This document shows positions 32,784-40,513 of a stretch of DNA of 64,000 nt, piece after piece; the stretch's first letter is position 1, and every line of letters begins with the position of its first letter. The DNA comes from Spirochaetales bacterium (GTDB taxonomy: Bacteria > Spirochaetota > Spirochaetia > DSM-2461): NCBI GenBank assembly GCA_028533045.1, contig JAQQAP010000002.1, forward strand, positions 39,451-103,450, given 5' to 3'. The position numbers and the translations under genes were made by a program. The notes under the pieces are model-generated. The model saw nothing but the letters and a program-made list of their open reading frames with translations, made no database searches and was not told where the DNA came from.

Positions 32784-33812
32784 TTACTGGAAATCTACCA
32801 GTTCAATTTCGAAAACCAACCAGGCGTCGGGAGGAATAACCCCGCCCGCTCCGCGGCTGCCGTAAGCCAATTCGGGAGGAGACACGATGGTTCTCTTTTC
32901 GCCCTTCTTCATCTGAAGCAGAGTCAAATCCCAGGCGGGAATAACCTGACCCATACCAACCTGGAACTCAAAAGGCTCGCCCCGGTCGTAGGAAGAATCG
33001 AACTTGCGTCCGTCCAGGAAAGTCCCCTTGTAGTGGGCCTTAACCAAAGAACCCTTGGCAGGCTCGCCGCCGGTTCCTTCACGGGTAATATCGTAGTAAA
33101 CACCGTTGTCGTCTTTCTTCACATCGGGGAACTGGGACTGGATCTCCGCCAGGATTTCCTTAGCCTTTTCCGCCTTTTCCGCTTCCAGCTTTTCTTCCAC
33201 TTCGCGGTTCAGCTTGTCAAAAGCTTCCTGACCCGTTTCAAAAGCCTCGGCCGCAGCACCCTTTCGAATAATGGTAACCGACTTGATTTCGTCGCCCTGC
33301 TGAACAGAGTCAACAACCTTCTGGCCTTCCACGACATTACCAAAAATGGTGTGAGCCCCGTCAAGGTGGGGAGTGGCCACATGGGTAATGAAAAACTGGC
33401 TTCCGTTCGTACCTGCACCGGCGTTAGCCATGGCCAACTTACCGGGACCGTCAAACTTCAGAGCCGAATCGATCTCGTCGGCAAATCTATAACCGGGGCC
33501 GCCTGTACCGGTACCCAGAGGACAACCGCCCTGAATCATAAAATCGGCGATAACCCGGTGGAAATTCAAACCGTCGTAGTATTTGCCCTCCCGAGCGTCC
33601 GTATCCATCGTTCCCTCTGCAAGGGACACAAAGTTACAAACAGTAAGGGGCGTTCTTTCATATTCGAGTTCCACGAGAATAGGTCCGCGGGTCGTATCAA
33701 TCTCTGCATATAGGCCGTCGGCCAGATCCTGGTAGCTGTTACTGCATCCTGACATAATAATTGTTGTGAACAACACTAATGTTGAAATAATCCTAAAGGG
33801 ACGGTTGTTCAT
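32784..33812 (-). CDS. Dual-domain immunophilin lipoprotein (cyclophilin-FKBP)
   Basis: 342 residues from the second of two adjacent ATG codons; that one is 4 nt from GGAGG while the first is only 1 nt away. A lipobox IMSGC gives a lipid-anchored Cys (residue 23). The cyclophilin domain (about 34-185) is canonical: FHRVIADFMIQGG, NGSQFFIT and LDGAHTIFG, so Arg, Gln, Phe and His are all present. A charged helical linker (about 195-225, rich in Glu, Lys and Ala) leads to an FKBP domain (about 237-342) with AHYKG, FDSS, VIPAW and AYGSRGAGGVIPPDAWLVF. It should catalyse proline isomerisation of envelope proteins with two active centres. The downstream gene is a diverged copy. Confidence 0.92.
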   Translation of the reverse strand: MNNRPFRIISTLVLFTTIIMSGCSNSYQDLADGLYAEIDTTRGPILVELEYERTPLTVCNFVSLAEGTMDTDAREGKYYDGLNFHRVIADFMIQGGCPLGTGTGGPGYRFADEIDSALKFDGPGKLAMANAGAGTNGSQFFITHVATPHLDGAHTIFGNVVEGQKVVDSVQQGDEIKSVTIIRKGAAAEAFETGQEAFDKLNREVEEKLEAEKAEKAKEILAEIQSQFPDVKKDDNGVYYDITREGTGGEPAKGSLVKAHYKGTFLDGRKFDSSYDRGEPFEFQVGMGQVIPAWDLTLLQMKKGEKRTIVSPPELAYGSRGAGGVIPPDAWLVFEIELVDFQ

Positions 33813-33924
33813 CATTCCTCCTTAAACTCCGCTCGCAGGCGGGCACAGATTTACCGCAGTATAACATAGGTGGTTCTTTGGGAAAACCCCGGAAAGGTGA
33901 CCTGCGGGTTACAAATTGGTAATT

Positions 33925-33940
33925 AGCCCGGGGCCGGGCT
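33925..33940. repeat. Perfect inverted repeat (7-bp arms, 2-nt centre)
   Basis: AGCCCGG at 33925-33931 and CCGGGCT at 33934-33940. It would fold to a strong hairpin in either strand but lacks a following T-run, so it is not a standard intrinsic terminator. Confidence 0.6.
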
Positions 33941-34057
33941 GTCCAGGGCTTCGGCGCTGAACCGGCTGGCTGGGCCGCTCCGCGTCATGCGCCAGCCTGC
34001 GCCTCCGGTCCCGGTTAAGCCGTGACGGCTCCGCCCCCTTTCCATCCCTTTTTCGAA

Positions 34058-34077
34058 AGCGGACAGCGGACAGCGGA
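34058..34077. repeat. Tandem heptamer AGCGGAC, 2.9 copies
   Basis: AGCGGAC repeated at 34058, 34065 and 34072, the last one base short. It lies about 95 bp from a second, different heptamer tract. Confidence 0.8.
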
Positions 34078-34171
34078 AATGTCGCCTTTGTTACTTATTT
34101 ACTTGTCATGTGACATCAACCGTCATTCGACGTGGTTATTCTTGACGTATTTTGCTGTTTTAATTAGCGTC

Positions 34172-34202
34172 GCTTTCAGCTTTCAGCTTTCAGCTTTCAG
34201 CT
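34172..34202. repeat. Tandem heptamer GCTTTCA, 4.4 copies, containing the stop of the metal-binding protein gene
   Basis: GCTTTCA starts at 34172, 34179, 34186 and 34193, followed by a partial GCT. On the minus strand the unit reads TGAAAGC, and the stop codon of the metal-binding lipoprotein-type gene (34183-34185) lies within it. Because 7 is not a multiple of 3, the tract offers TGA in every frame within 21 bp, so any change in copy number still ends translation quickly. Confidence 0.85.
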
Positions 34203-34932
34203 GCGCGATATTATACTCCACCACATCAAAAAGCGTCTCCGTCTCTCCCTTGCCGGGAAAGTTAATCCATTCCACACTTTTGGCGTAGGGGAGGACTTCC
34301 TGCAGGGGCTGGGAGACGGCGTTGTGCCAGTTGTCGATAATGATATCCGCTTCCAGGGCGGCAATCTCTCCAATCTGGGCGGCCTGAAGGGGCTGGGGGC
34401 CGTAGACGGCGACCACTTCAAAGCCCATTTCCCGTGCAAAGGCCTGCTGGAAGAAGTGGACCACCGCTTTTTGGCCTTTGTAACCTGCCTTGTCCAGTTC
34501 TGCCCGGGAGCTTTCCAGGAGCTTTGACATTTCGTCCAGATTTTTCCGGGCCTCTTCCTCCGTTCCCGCTGCGGCGGCAATCTTCATAACCGACTCTTCC
34601 ATGGTGGCCTGATTCATCACGGTGGTGATCTGGACCATTTGGGTCGTATCCGAGCCGGCGTTCTCCTGAATCTTGCCTACCATATTCTCGTACCCGGCGA
34701 AAACGATCATTTCCGCGTTTCCCACCAGAGCCATATCGGAAGGTTTTAACTCGTACTCCGAGGGGTGCTGCATTTCGTAGGGAGCCAGGAGAGCGGCGTC
34801 CACCCCGGCCAGATGGGCAAAGGCGGCGGTCCAGGAGGTAGTGGCCAGTATCGTGGATGATTCGGGCTGTCCTGCTGCAGAGAGAGACAGGCCAAAAAGA
34901 AGGGCTAAAATCGGTATGAATATTCGTTTCAT
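34183..34932 (-). CDS. Metal ABC transporter substrate-binding protein (ZnuA/TroA-like)
   Basis: 249 residues with a signal peptide (about 1-20). The family motif QHPSEYELKPSD around residue 55 gives the first metal-ligand His, and later VVHFFQQAFAREMGFEVVAVYG supplies the central conserved His region. It is short for the family, and the last residues (LKAES) are encoded by a heptamer repeat, so the C-terminus may be recent. With the ABC permease and ATPase upstream in the same operon it should bind Zn2+ or Mn2+ in the periplasm. The metal cannot be chosen, and no His-rich loop is present. An AAGGAG site precedes the ATG. Confidence 0.85.
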   Translation of the reverse strand: MKRIFIPILALLFGLSLSAAGQPESSTILATTSWTAAFAHLAGVDAALLAPYEMQHPSEYELKPSDMALVGNAEMIVFAGYENMVGKIQENAGSDTTQMVQITTVMNQATMEESVMKIAAAAGTEEEARKNLDEMSKLLESSRAELDKAGYKGQKAVVHFFQQAFAREMGFEVVAVYGPQPLQAAQIGEIAALEADIIIDNWHNAVSQPLQEVLPYAKSVEWINFPGKGETETLFDVVEYNIAQLKAES

Positions 34933-34944
34933 AGAAACTCCTTG

Positions 34945-35754
34945 TTATGTTCGGCCCAAAAGGCGGGCCAATGGTTTGGCAAAAATAAAAGCGACCGTAG
35001 CGGCCATGACGACCCCGGCGCTTATGGGGATATCCAGGGCAATTCCCAGGATAAATCCGGCCAGGCTGAATAAACCTCCCAGGGCCATGGAGAGAAGGAC
35101 GATTCCTTTGATACTCCGGGCATAGAAGGAGGCTACAATGGCGGGAAGCAGCAGGAGGGCATCCAGAAGAAGAGCCCCTATGAGCTGGAGGGAGAAGGCC
35201 ACCGTAAAGCCGGTCAGGAACATAATTATGTAGGTGAAAAGATCGGCGGGGACTCCCGAGGTTCGCGCCACGTCCCGGTCAAATATGAGGGCGTTCAGGC
35301 TTCCCTGGAACATGAAGTAAAAGAGGACCAGAAGCAGGCCAAAGCAGACGGTTATGACCAGATCGGTCCGGCTTACGGCAAAGAGGTTTCCCCAGAGCAG
35401 TTCCAGCGTATCCCGGGCGGGGACGTTGAACTTATACATCACCGCAAAGGCGGCGGCCATGGCAAAAACCATGAAGAAGGTGGTGCTGAATCCCGAATTG
35501 AGGGAGAGCCGCTGGGAGGAGAGTGAGGCCGCTCCAATGAGGAGGCCATTTACCATTACCGTAATGAGGAGCGGATCCCATCCCAGGGCCAGGGCTACTG
35601 CGCCACCCAAAAGCGCCCCGTGCATAAGCATAAAGCGCATGGTAAGTAGGTTTAGACGCAGGATAAAGACGCCCGTGACGGGAAAGGTGACTCCCGCTGC
35701 GAGAAGGACCAGAAAACCCCGTTGAATCGGGGGAAGGCTTAACAGTTCTAACAC
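34945..35754 (-). CDS. Metal ABC transporter permease (ZnuB/TroC-like)
   Basis: 269 residues with eight or so membrane helices, GTG start. The family pattern is seen in GVFILRLNLLTMRFMLMHGALLGGAVALALG and in the C-terminal part, LLPAIVASFYARSIKG and GGLFSLAGFILGIALDIPISAGVVMAATVAF, quoted here in part only. It forms the membrane channel of a type II metal importer. The start overlaps the ATPase gene end by 7 bp, and 12 bp separate it from the binding protein gene. Confidence 0.9.
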   Translation of the reverse strand: MLELLSLPPIQRGFLVLLAAGVTFPVTGVFILRLNLLTMRFMLMHGALLGGAVALALGWDPLLITVMVNGLLIGAASLSSQRLSLNSGFSTTFFMVFAMAAAFAVMYKFNVPARDTLELLWGNLFAVSRTDLVITVCFGLLLVLFYFMFQGSLNALIFDRDVARTSGVPADLFTYIIMFLTGFTVAFSLQLIGALLLDALLLLPAIVASFYARSIKGIVLLSMALGGLFSLAGFILGIALDIPISAGVVMAATVAFIFAKPLARLLGRT

Positions 35755-36368
35755 AGTCTTCCCCCTTCCATATTAAGGATGGTCCAGTTCTCCCGGTCAA
35801 AAAGTTTGTGTTCATGGGTAACGAGAAGAAGGGCGGTTCCTGTCTCCTTTTGCACTTTTCCCAGAAGGGTGTCCAGGTTTTCCCGGCTTTCCCGGTCTAA
35901 ATAGGAGGCCGGTTCGTCCAGAAGGAGGAGTTCTGCCTGCTGGCAAAGGCAGCGAGCGAGGGAAACCCGTTGTTTTTCTCCTCCCGAGAGGTGGTGAAAG
36001 CAGCGGTCCGCCAGGGGGAGGCAGCCGGTAAGTTCCATCATCTCTTCCACCCTTTCCTTCCGGGCTTTGGGAGAGAGTCGTTGTGAGGCCGTTCCAATGG
36101 TTACTACCTCCCGGGAGGCGATGGGGAATCGGTTTACCACCCCTTCCTGGGGGACCCAGCCCATGGTTTTTCCTCTATAAAGGATCTCTCCCGTACGGTG
36201 GGGAAGCAGTCCAGCCACCGCTTTGAGAAGGGTTGTTTTGCCACAGCCGTTTCCTCCGCAGATCATGGTACGGCTTCCTTGGGCGAGGGTGAGGTTCAGA
36301 TGGGAAAAGATGGTTCTTTCGCCTCGGTCTACCCTTAGGTCTTTGACTTCCAGTAGGTTATGGGGCAT
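35748..36368 (-). CDS. Metal ABC transporter ATPase (ZnuC/TroB-like)
   Basis: 206 residues, a compact ABC ATPase. Walker A GGNGCGKTTLLKAV (about 38-51), signature LSGGEKQRVSLARC, Walker B LLLLDEPASYLD and switch His in LVTHEH are all present. It is at the short end for ZnuC/TroB-type subunits. It powers the permease encoded immediately downstream. It starts 2 bp after the end of the DUF1893 gene on the same strand, so all four genes form one operon. Confidence 0.9.
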   Translation of the reverse strand: MPHNLLEVKDLRVDRGERTIFSHLNLTLAQGSRTMICGGNGCGKTTLLKAVAGLLPHRTGEILYRGKTMGWVPQEGVVNRFPIASREVVTIGTASQRLSPKARKERVEEMMELTGCLPLADRCFHHLSGGEKQRVSLARCLCQQAELLLLDEPASYLDRESRENLDTLLGKVQKETGTALLLVTHEHKLFDRENWTILNMEGGRLC

Positions 36369-36370
36369 TT

Positions 36371-36778
36371 TTATCTTCGGGCCTCGGCGGCTTTACGGGC
36401 ACGCTCTTCCAGAAGAGCCCAGGCCTGGGCGGGATTGGTCTCTTGGGCCAGTATCTCTTCTGTTTTACAGGGGAGACAGGGCGTGGTGCTTTCGTAGTTT
36501 AGTTCTATCTTTTCCCCTTCAAAAATGGGAAGGGCCCGTTCGCTTACCACAGGAGTGGAGCAGTGCTTGATGCCCAGTCGGGCTATCATAAGGGCTGCGG
36601 CCCGGCCGATAATACGGTCCTGTAGGGAGAGGTCTTTTCGCTTATGCTCCGGATGTTCCTTTAAATAGGCCCCCAATTCAAAAAGGGGGTGAAGCCAGTG
36701 GGAACCGCTTTCAAAAATCAGCTCATCCCCTTCAAACACGCGACAGGTTACCCCTTCGGGCAGTTCGTTTGCAGTCAT
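36371..36778 (-). CDS. DUF1893 (TM1506-like) protein leading a metal ABC operon
   Basis: 135 residues. The central block LQDRIIGRAAALMIARLGI, then VVSERALPIFEG, and a final TPCLPCKTEE match the DUF1893 family, known from the Thermotoga TM1506 structure to have a cytidine-deaminase-like fold. The two conserved cysteines (CLPC) and Glu in SER resemble, but do not exactly match, the deaminase zinc site. It starts the metal-import operon, with 2 bp to the ATPase gene, so a role in metal sensing, trafficking or storage is possible (inference). No ribosome site is seen; a TACTTT -10 box ends 6 nt before the ATG. Confidence 0.75.
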   Translation of the reverse strand: MTANELPEGVTCRVFEGDELIFESGSHWLHPLFELGAYLKEHPEHKRKDLSLQDRIIGRAAALMIARLGIKHCSTPVVSERALPIFEGEKIELNYESTTPCLPCKTEEILAQETNPAQAWALLEERARKAAEARR

Positions 36779-36784
36779 GGATCT

Positions 36785-36813
36785 AAAGTACGCCCTGCCC
36801 CGGGAGAAATCAA
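36785..36813 (-). promoter_or_regulatory. Leaderless promoter of the DUF1893-metal ABC operon
   Basis: On the minus strand TTGATT (36808-36813), a 17-nt spacer and TACTTT (36785-36790), then 6 nt to the ATG at 36778. It overlaps the end of rarD. Confidence 0.5.
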
Positions 36814-37676
36814 GTGTTATTTTTAATGGTGGATGAGTAGAGGGCCAAGGCGGTTAGGATAAAAGCAAAGGCCGCCGCCTTCCCCCAGCCAAAGGGTTCT
36901 CCGTAGACCAGGGTTCCCAGGAGGAGCATGAGGGTGGGGGCTATGTACTGGAGAAAACCAAGCACCCCCAGAGGAAGTCGCTTTGCCCCCCGCCCAAAAA
37001 GCCAGAGGGGAAGGAGTGTGACACTACCCGCCAGGATGAGGAGGACTGTGACGTTCTGCCCGTAGCCGCTTAAGTGGGAGGCTCCCCGGCTGCCAAGGAA
37101 GATCAGGTAGAGAACGGCGGGTGGGCCCAACAGAGTCATTTCCCGGGCCAGAGCTTCAATACTATCCATTTCTGGGGGGAACTTCTTTGTTACTAGGCCG
37201 TAGAGACCAAAGCTTAAGGCCAGGGCAAAACTGAGCCAGGGGAAGACGCCGTTTTGGAAGGTCATGATGAGAACCCCGACTGCGGCAAGAAGGAGGGCTG
37301 CCAGGCGGGTCTTCCCCAGTTTTTCGGAGAAGAAAATCATTCCCAGTAGGACGTTCAAAAGGGGGTTGATGTAGTATCCCAGGCTTGCTTCCACCATATG
37401 TTCAAACTCAATGGCCCAAAGGTAAATACCCCAGTTAAAACCAATCAGCAGGGCCGCTGCCAGAACCCGCAGGAAAAGGACTTTCGTCAAAGGAACCGGT
37501 TTACGGCCCCGCAGTAGAATAAAGGCCCACGCAATGAAGGCCGCTCCGGCCACCCGCCAGGCCAGGAGTTCCGCCGAAGGGACCGAGTGGAGTACTTTCC
37601 AATAGATGGGGAGAAGCCCCCAGATCATGTAGGCCGAGAGGGCGGACACCAGGCCGCCGTTATTCTTTTTATTCAT
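36810..37676 (-). CDS. rarD: RarD-type EamA/DMT transporter
   Basis: 288 residues from the ATG at 37674-37676, with ten membrane helices. The opening NNGGLVSALSAYMIWGLLPIYWK and RVAGAAFIAWAFILL match RarD of the drug/metabolite transporter superfamily. The natural substrate of RarD is not established. A longer frame with an upstream ATG (37736) exists, but the extra 20 residues are polar and unlike the family. The promoter TTGACC-N17-TACCAT ends 6 nt before the chosen ATG. It is a single-gene unit read away from the DUF1304 gene. Confidence 0.9.
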   Translation of the reverse strand: MNKKNNGGLVSALSAYMIWGLLPIYWKVLHSVPSAELLAWRVAGAAFIAWAFILLRGRKPVPLTKVLFLRVLAAALLIGFNWGIYLWAIEFEHMVEASLGYYINPLLNVLLGMIFFSEKLGKTRLAALLLAAVGVLIMTFQNGVFPWLSFALALSFGLYGLVTKKFPPEMDSIEALAREMTLLGPPAVLYLIFLGSRGASHLSGYGQNVTVLLILAGSVTLLPLWLFGRGAKRLPLGVLGFLQYIAPTLMLLLGTLVYGEPFGWGKAAAFAFILTALALYSSTIKNNT

Positions 37677-37682
37677 GGGGGC

Positions 37683-37711
37683 ATGGTATTCCCGAGTTGA
37701 AAAAGGGTCAA
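37683..37711 (-). promoter_or_regulatory. Leaderless promoter of rarD
   Basis: On the minus strand TTGACC (37706-37711, five of six to consensus), a 17-nt spacer and TACCAT (37683-37688), then 6 nt to the ATG at 37676. Confidence 0.6.
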
Positions 37712-37774
37712 TCCGTTCGGGGGGATAGATGTTCAATAAAGAACCATGTATTCTTTAGAAAAAGGAGAGTTCCT

Positions 37775-38149
37775 ATGAAGATGATATCTAGAATACTGAC
37801 CGCCTTTGTGGCTTTGGAGCATCTGTTTATTTTGTGGATAGAGATGTTTGCCTGGGAAACTGTCGGAAGCCGTGTCTTTACGGTTTTCTCCGGGGATTTT
37901 TTTACCCTGACCAAGTCCATGGCAGCCAATCAGGGGCTCTACAACGGCTTTCTTGCGGCCGGACTCATCTGGGCCCTCCTTATTAAGGATAGGGCGTGGA
38001 GTTTTCGGGTGGCCCGCTTCTTCCTGGGATGTGTTTTGGTGGCAGCTGTTTTTGGCGCTTTTACTGTGGAAACAAAGATTCTCATTACCCAGGGAGTTCC
38101 CGCTTTTCTTGGGCTTGCCGCTTTATTGGTTTCCGGAAAAAAGGAATAA
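37775..38149 (+). CDS. DUF1304 family membrane protein
   Basis: 124 residues from the ATG at 37775 with AAAGGAGAG upstream; a longer frame from 37697 has no ribosome site. Four membrane helices. LTAFVALEHLFILWIEMFAW and ANQGLYNGFLAAGLIWALL are the conserved parts of the DUF1304 family, which has no known function. It is 12 bp ahead of the AraC regulator gene and may be co-transcribed with it. Confidence 0.88.
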   Translation: MKMISRILTAFVALEHLFILWIEMFAWETVGSRVFTVFSGDFFTLTKSMAANQGLYNGFLAAGLIWALLIKDRAWSFRVARFFLGCVLVAAVFGAFTVETKILITQGVPAFLGLAALLVSGKKE

Positions 38150-38161
38150 GAGTCGCTTCCG

Positions 38162-38980
38162 ATGATTAAATCCCCGGTCGGCTTTCCTTTTCTTACCCTT
38201 AAAACCCGGGACGAAGAGGACTATTCCTCCCGTTCCCACTCCCACCGGCAAGTTTCCCTGGGCTACATTCGGGAGGGGGAGACGAACATCTCCGTGGAAG
38301 GTCGTACCTACTTGCTGCAAAAGGGCGATCTTATTCTTATCCCTGCCGGTACGGTTCATCTTTGTGTGCCCAGGGATAGGGAGGTTTTTCGTTTTCACAT
38401 GCTCTATATCGACAGGGAGTGGTGGATCAAAACTATGGGCCGCTCGCCGGAAAGTTTTTCCACTCTGGCTCTTCCCGCTTCGTCGGAATGGGAAGACTTT
38501 TTTGAGCAGTTAGAGAGGGAGGAGACCGATTCAGACCGAGGGGCGGGCCGCTTCAAAGAGGGCCTTCTGGCTTTATCGGAGCTCTATATGGACGAAAAGG
38601 ATAGCCTCCCCAACCGGGACAGGTTGAGTGGAATCCACCGCAAAATCAGCCTTATGCCTCAACTCTCCGTCAAAGTGGAAGAGCTGGCACGGGAGGCGGG
38701 AATGGGAAAATTCTCCTTTATTCGAAAATACGCCGCCCGTTACGGACTCACCCCCCACGCGGACCTTATAAATTGCCGAATCCAGCGGGCCATTCTTCTT
38801 TTTGAGACCGATTTAAGCCTGACAGACATAGCTTTAGACTGCGGTTTTTCCGACCAGAGCCATTTTATCCGTCAGTTCCGTCTCTACACCGGTCTTGCTC
38901 CCCGGGAGTACAGAAGGGCAATTTTATCCAATTCTCCCTCCTCCGCCGGTGCTAAAGTGGAGACAGAGGTAATGCTATGA
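38162..38980 (+). CDS. AraC-family transcriptional regulator with cupin sensor
   Basis: 272 residues. The N-terminal half (about 10-95) is an AraC-type cupin with SHSHRQVSLGYI, then LLQKGDLILIPAGTVHLCVP, expected to bind a small ligand. The C-terminal half has two helix-turn-helix motifs: SVKVEELAREAGMGKFSFIR and LTDIALDCGFSDQSHFIRQF. It likely controls the two genes that follow; its stop overlaps the transporter start as ATGA. The inducer is unknown; in this family it is often a substrate of the adjacent exporter. Confidence 0.9.
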   Translation: MIKSPVGFPFLTLKTRDEEDYSSRSHSHRQVSLGYIREGETNISVEGRTYLLQKGDLILIPAGTVHLCVPRDREVFRFHMLYIDREWWIKTMGRSPESFSTLALPASSEWEDFFEQLEREETDSDRGAGRFKEGLLALSELYMDEKDSLPNRDRLSGIHRKISLMPQLSVKVEELAREAGMGKFSFIRKYAARYGLTPHADLINCRIQRAILLFETDLSLTDIALDCGFSDQSHFIRQFRLYTGLAPREYRRAILSNSPSSAGAKVETEVML

Positions 38981-39879
38981 CACAAAACAAGAGCTGGGGC
39001 CTGGCGGGGGCCCTTTTTTCTGTAATGATTTGGAGTTCCACCTATATTTCCACGAAAATCCTGGTGCTTTCCTTTTCTCCCCTGCAGATATCGTTCATAC
39101 GCTTTTCCATTGGACTGGCGGTGATGGTCCTGCTTGCTCCCCCCAAGAGGGCGGCCTTTGAGTGGCGAGGGGAGCTTCCCTTCCTTGGGGCCGGGTTTCT
39201 GGGGATGTTTCTCTACTATTTTTTGGAGAATATGGCGGCCAAACACACCTATGCGGCCAATGTTTCGGTTATAGTGACCAGTATTCCCCTTATTACCAGC
39301 CTGCTAGCACCGCTCTTTTATAAAGAGGACCGCTTTCGTCTACGCTACCTTGTCTCCTTTGTTCTGACCATGACCGGCTTTGTGCTGATTTTGTCCCAGT
39401 CCGGGGCCAAGGCGGGCGTTTCTGCTCTGGGGGACCTCCTTGCTCTTGCGGCCGCCGTCGTCTTCTCACTCTACACTCTGCTTTTGCGAAAAGTAGACGG
39501 CTCCCTCTCGCCGTTTCTGGTAACCCGAAAGTCCCTCCAGTACGGCTGGATATTCATTGGTGGACTCACCTTCGGCACGGGCCAGGTTCCCGAGCTCGCC
39601 CGGGTCATCCGCCCGGAATACCTGGGGCATTTCCTCTTTTTGGGGGTCGTCGCCTCCGGTTTTTGTTTCATAAGTTGGACTGTGGCAGTTAACTCTTTGG
39701 GACCGGTCCGCTCCAGTCAGTTTATCTACCTGGTTCCCCTCATTACGGTGACTCTCTCCGCCTTGATTCTGGGGGAAACCTTTGGTCTTCTTCACTTGGC
39801 CGGCCTTTTTCTCATCTTTGGGGCGGTGGTTTTTTCCCAAATCGATTTTTCCAGGAGGAAGGAATTATGTACGATCTGA
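38977..39879 (+). CDS. EamA-type drug/metabolite transporter
   Basis: 300 residues with ten membrane helices in two EamA repeats: LAGALFSVMIWSSTYISTKI at the start and LGDLLALAAAVVFSLYTLLL at the start of the second half, and the family-typical FLGVVASGFCFISWTVAVNSLGP in part. It probably exports an amino acid or other metabolite. It is co-translated with the AraC regulator (4-bp overlap) and overlaps the acetyltransferase gene by 13 bp, so the three form a tight unit. Confidence 0.9.
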   Translation: MTQNKSWGLAGALFSVMIWSSTYISTKILVLSFSPLQISFIRFSIGLAVMVLLAPPKRAAFEWRGELPFLGAGFLGMFLYYFLENMAAKHTYAANVSVIVTSIPLITSLLAPLFYKEDRFRLRYLVSFVLTMTGFVLILSQSGAKAGVSALGDLLALAAAVVFSLYTLLLRKVDGSLSPFLVTRKSLQYGWIFIGGLTFGTGQVPELARVIRPEYLGHFLFLGVVASGFCFISWTVAVNSLGPVRSSQFIYLVPLITVTLSALILGETFGLLHLAGLFLIFGAVVFSQIDFSRRKELCTI

Positions 39880-40469
39880 CAAAACGGGATCTGATCCCGG
39901 CGGCGGAGGCCATGGTAAACGCCTTTGCCCATGACCCGCTCTGGATTCATTTTTTTTCCGGCGTTCCCGTAAAGAACCGTTTAGCCAGCTTTACGGTGCC
40001 CCTGAAATTCTGTCAAACCTATGGTGGTGTTTACGCTCCTTCGGAAGAGCTGGAGGGAGTTTGCGCCTGGACGGAAGGACGTGAGGCCGGCTATACCCTG
40101 TGGCGCATGATTCGCAGCGGTTCTATTCCTTCCGCCCTGGCAATGGGGATGGAGCTGGCCAATCGGATGAAGCCTCTTTTTGATGTCTCCTCCTCAGATA
40201 TGAAACAAAATATGGGAGATCGGGATTTCATTTATCTCCAGCTCCTGGGAGTGACCCGGGAGAATCAGGGCAAAGGGCTCGGCGGGGCTATGTTGCAGTC
40301 CCTTATAGAAAAAAGTGACCGGGAAGGCCGTCCCCTATACCTGGAGACAGAGACCGAAGAGAATGTTGAATGGTACGGCAAACGGGGGTTCCGGGTGGTC
40401 AATAAGGTCTTTTTGGAACCTGGCTCTCTTCCTTTTTGGGAAATGGTTCGGGAAAATCGGGATTCCTAA
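39867..40469 (+). CDS. GNAT-family N-acetyltransferase
   Basis: 200 residues. The acetyl-CoA-binding motif A is LQLLGVTRENQGKGLGGAML (residues about 121-140), and the C-terminal ETETEENVEWYGKRGFRVV is typical of GNAT enzymes. The start has AGGAGGAAGG. Placed after an exporter and an AraC regulator, it may acetylate and so detoxify the compound the exporter removes (inference). Confidence 0.88.
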   Translation: MYDLTKRDLIPAAEAMVNAFAHDPLWIHFFSGVPVKNRLASFTVPLKFCQTYGGVYAPSEELEGVCAWTEGREAGYTLWRMIRSGSIPSALAMGMELANRMKPLFDVSSSDMKQNMGDRDFIYLQLLGVTRENQGKGLGGAMLQSLIEKSDREGRPLYLETETEENVEWYGKRGFRVVNKVFLEPGSLPFWEMVRENRDS

Positions 40470-40500
40470 TATTTTGCTAGGCTTTCGCTGCTTATAAGTC

Positions 40501-40506
40501 TATAAT
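40501..40506 (+). promoter_or_regulatory. -10 box 7 nt before the 40514 start
   Basis: A perfect TATAAT at 40501-40506 followed by 7 nt and the ATG at 40514, the same layout as other leaderless genes here. No convincing -35 box at 16-18 nt. Confidence 0.4.
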
Positions 40507-40513
40507 CAGTAGT

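Larger units (their letters stand above)
33816..34182. other. Intergenic region with hairpins and two heptamer repeat tracts
   Basis: This is the only stretch over 300 bp without a gene. From left to right it has a perfect palindromic hairpin at 33925-33940, a GC-rich part (33940-34045) with inverted repeats GGCTGGC (33964-33970)/GCCAGCC (33991-33997) and AGCCGT-G-ACGGCT (34018-34030), a heptamer repeat at 34058-34077, an AT-rich part, and the start of a second heptamer tract. An 88-codon open frame at 34022 is low-complexity and has no coding character. The composition differs from the neighbouring coding DNA, and it could be a decayed or dispersed repeat element. Confidence 0.6.

Noticed and set aside
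32616..33713. 365-codon plus-strand frame across the immunophilin genes
   Set aside because: Antisense to two clear prolyl isomerase genes; no recognisable protein.
34172..34202. Possible CRISPR-like repeat
   Set aside because: The units are 7 bp and directly adjacent with no spacers, so it is a simple tandem repeat.
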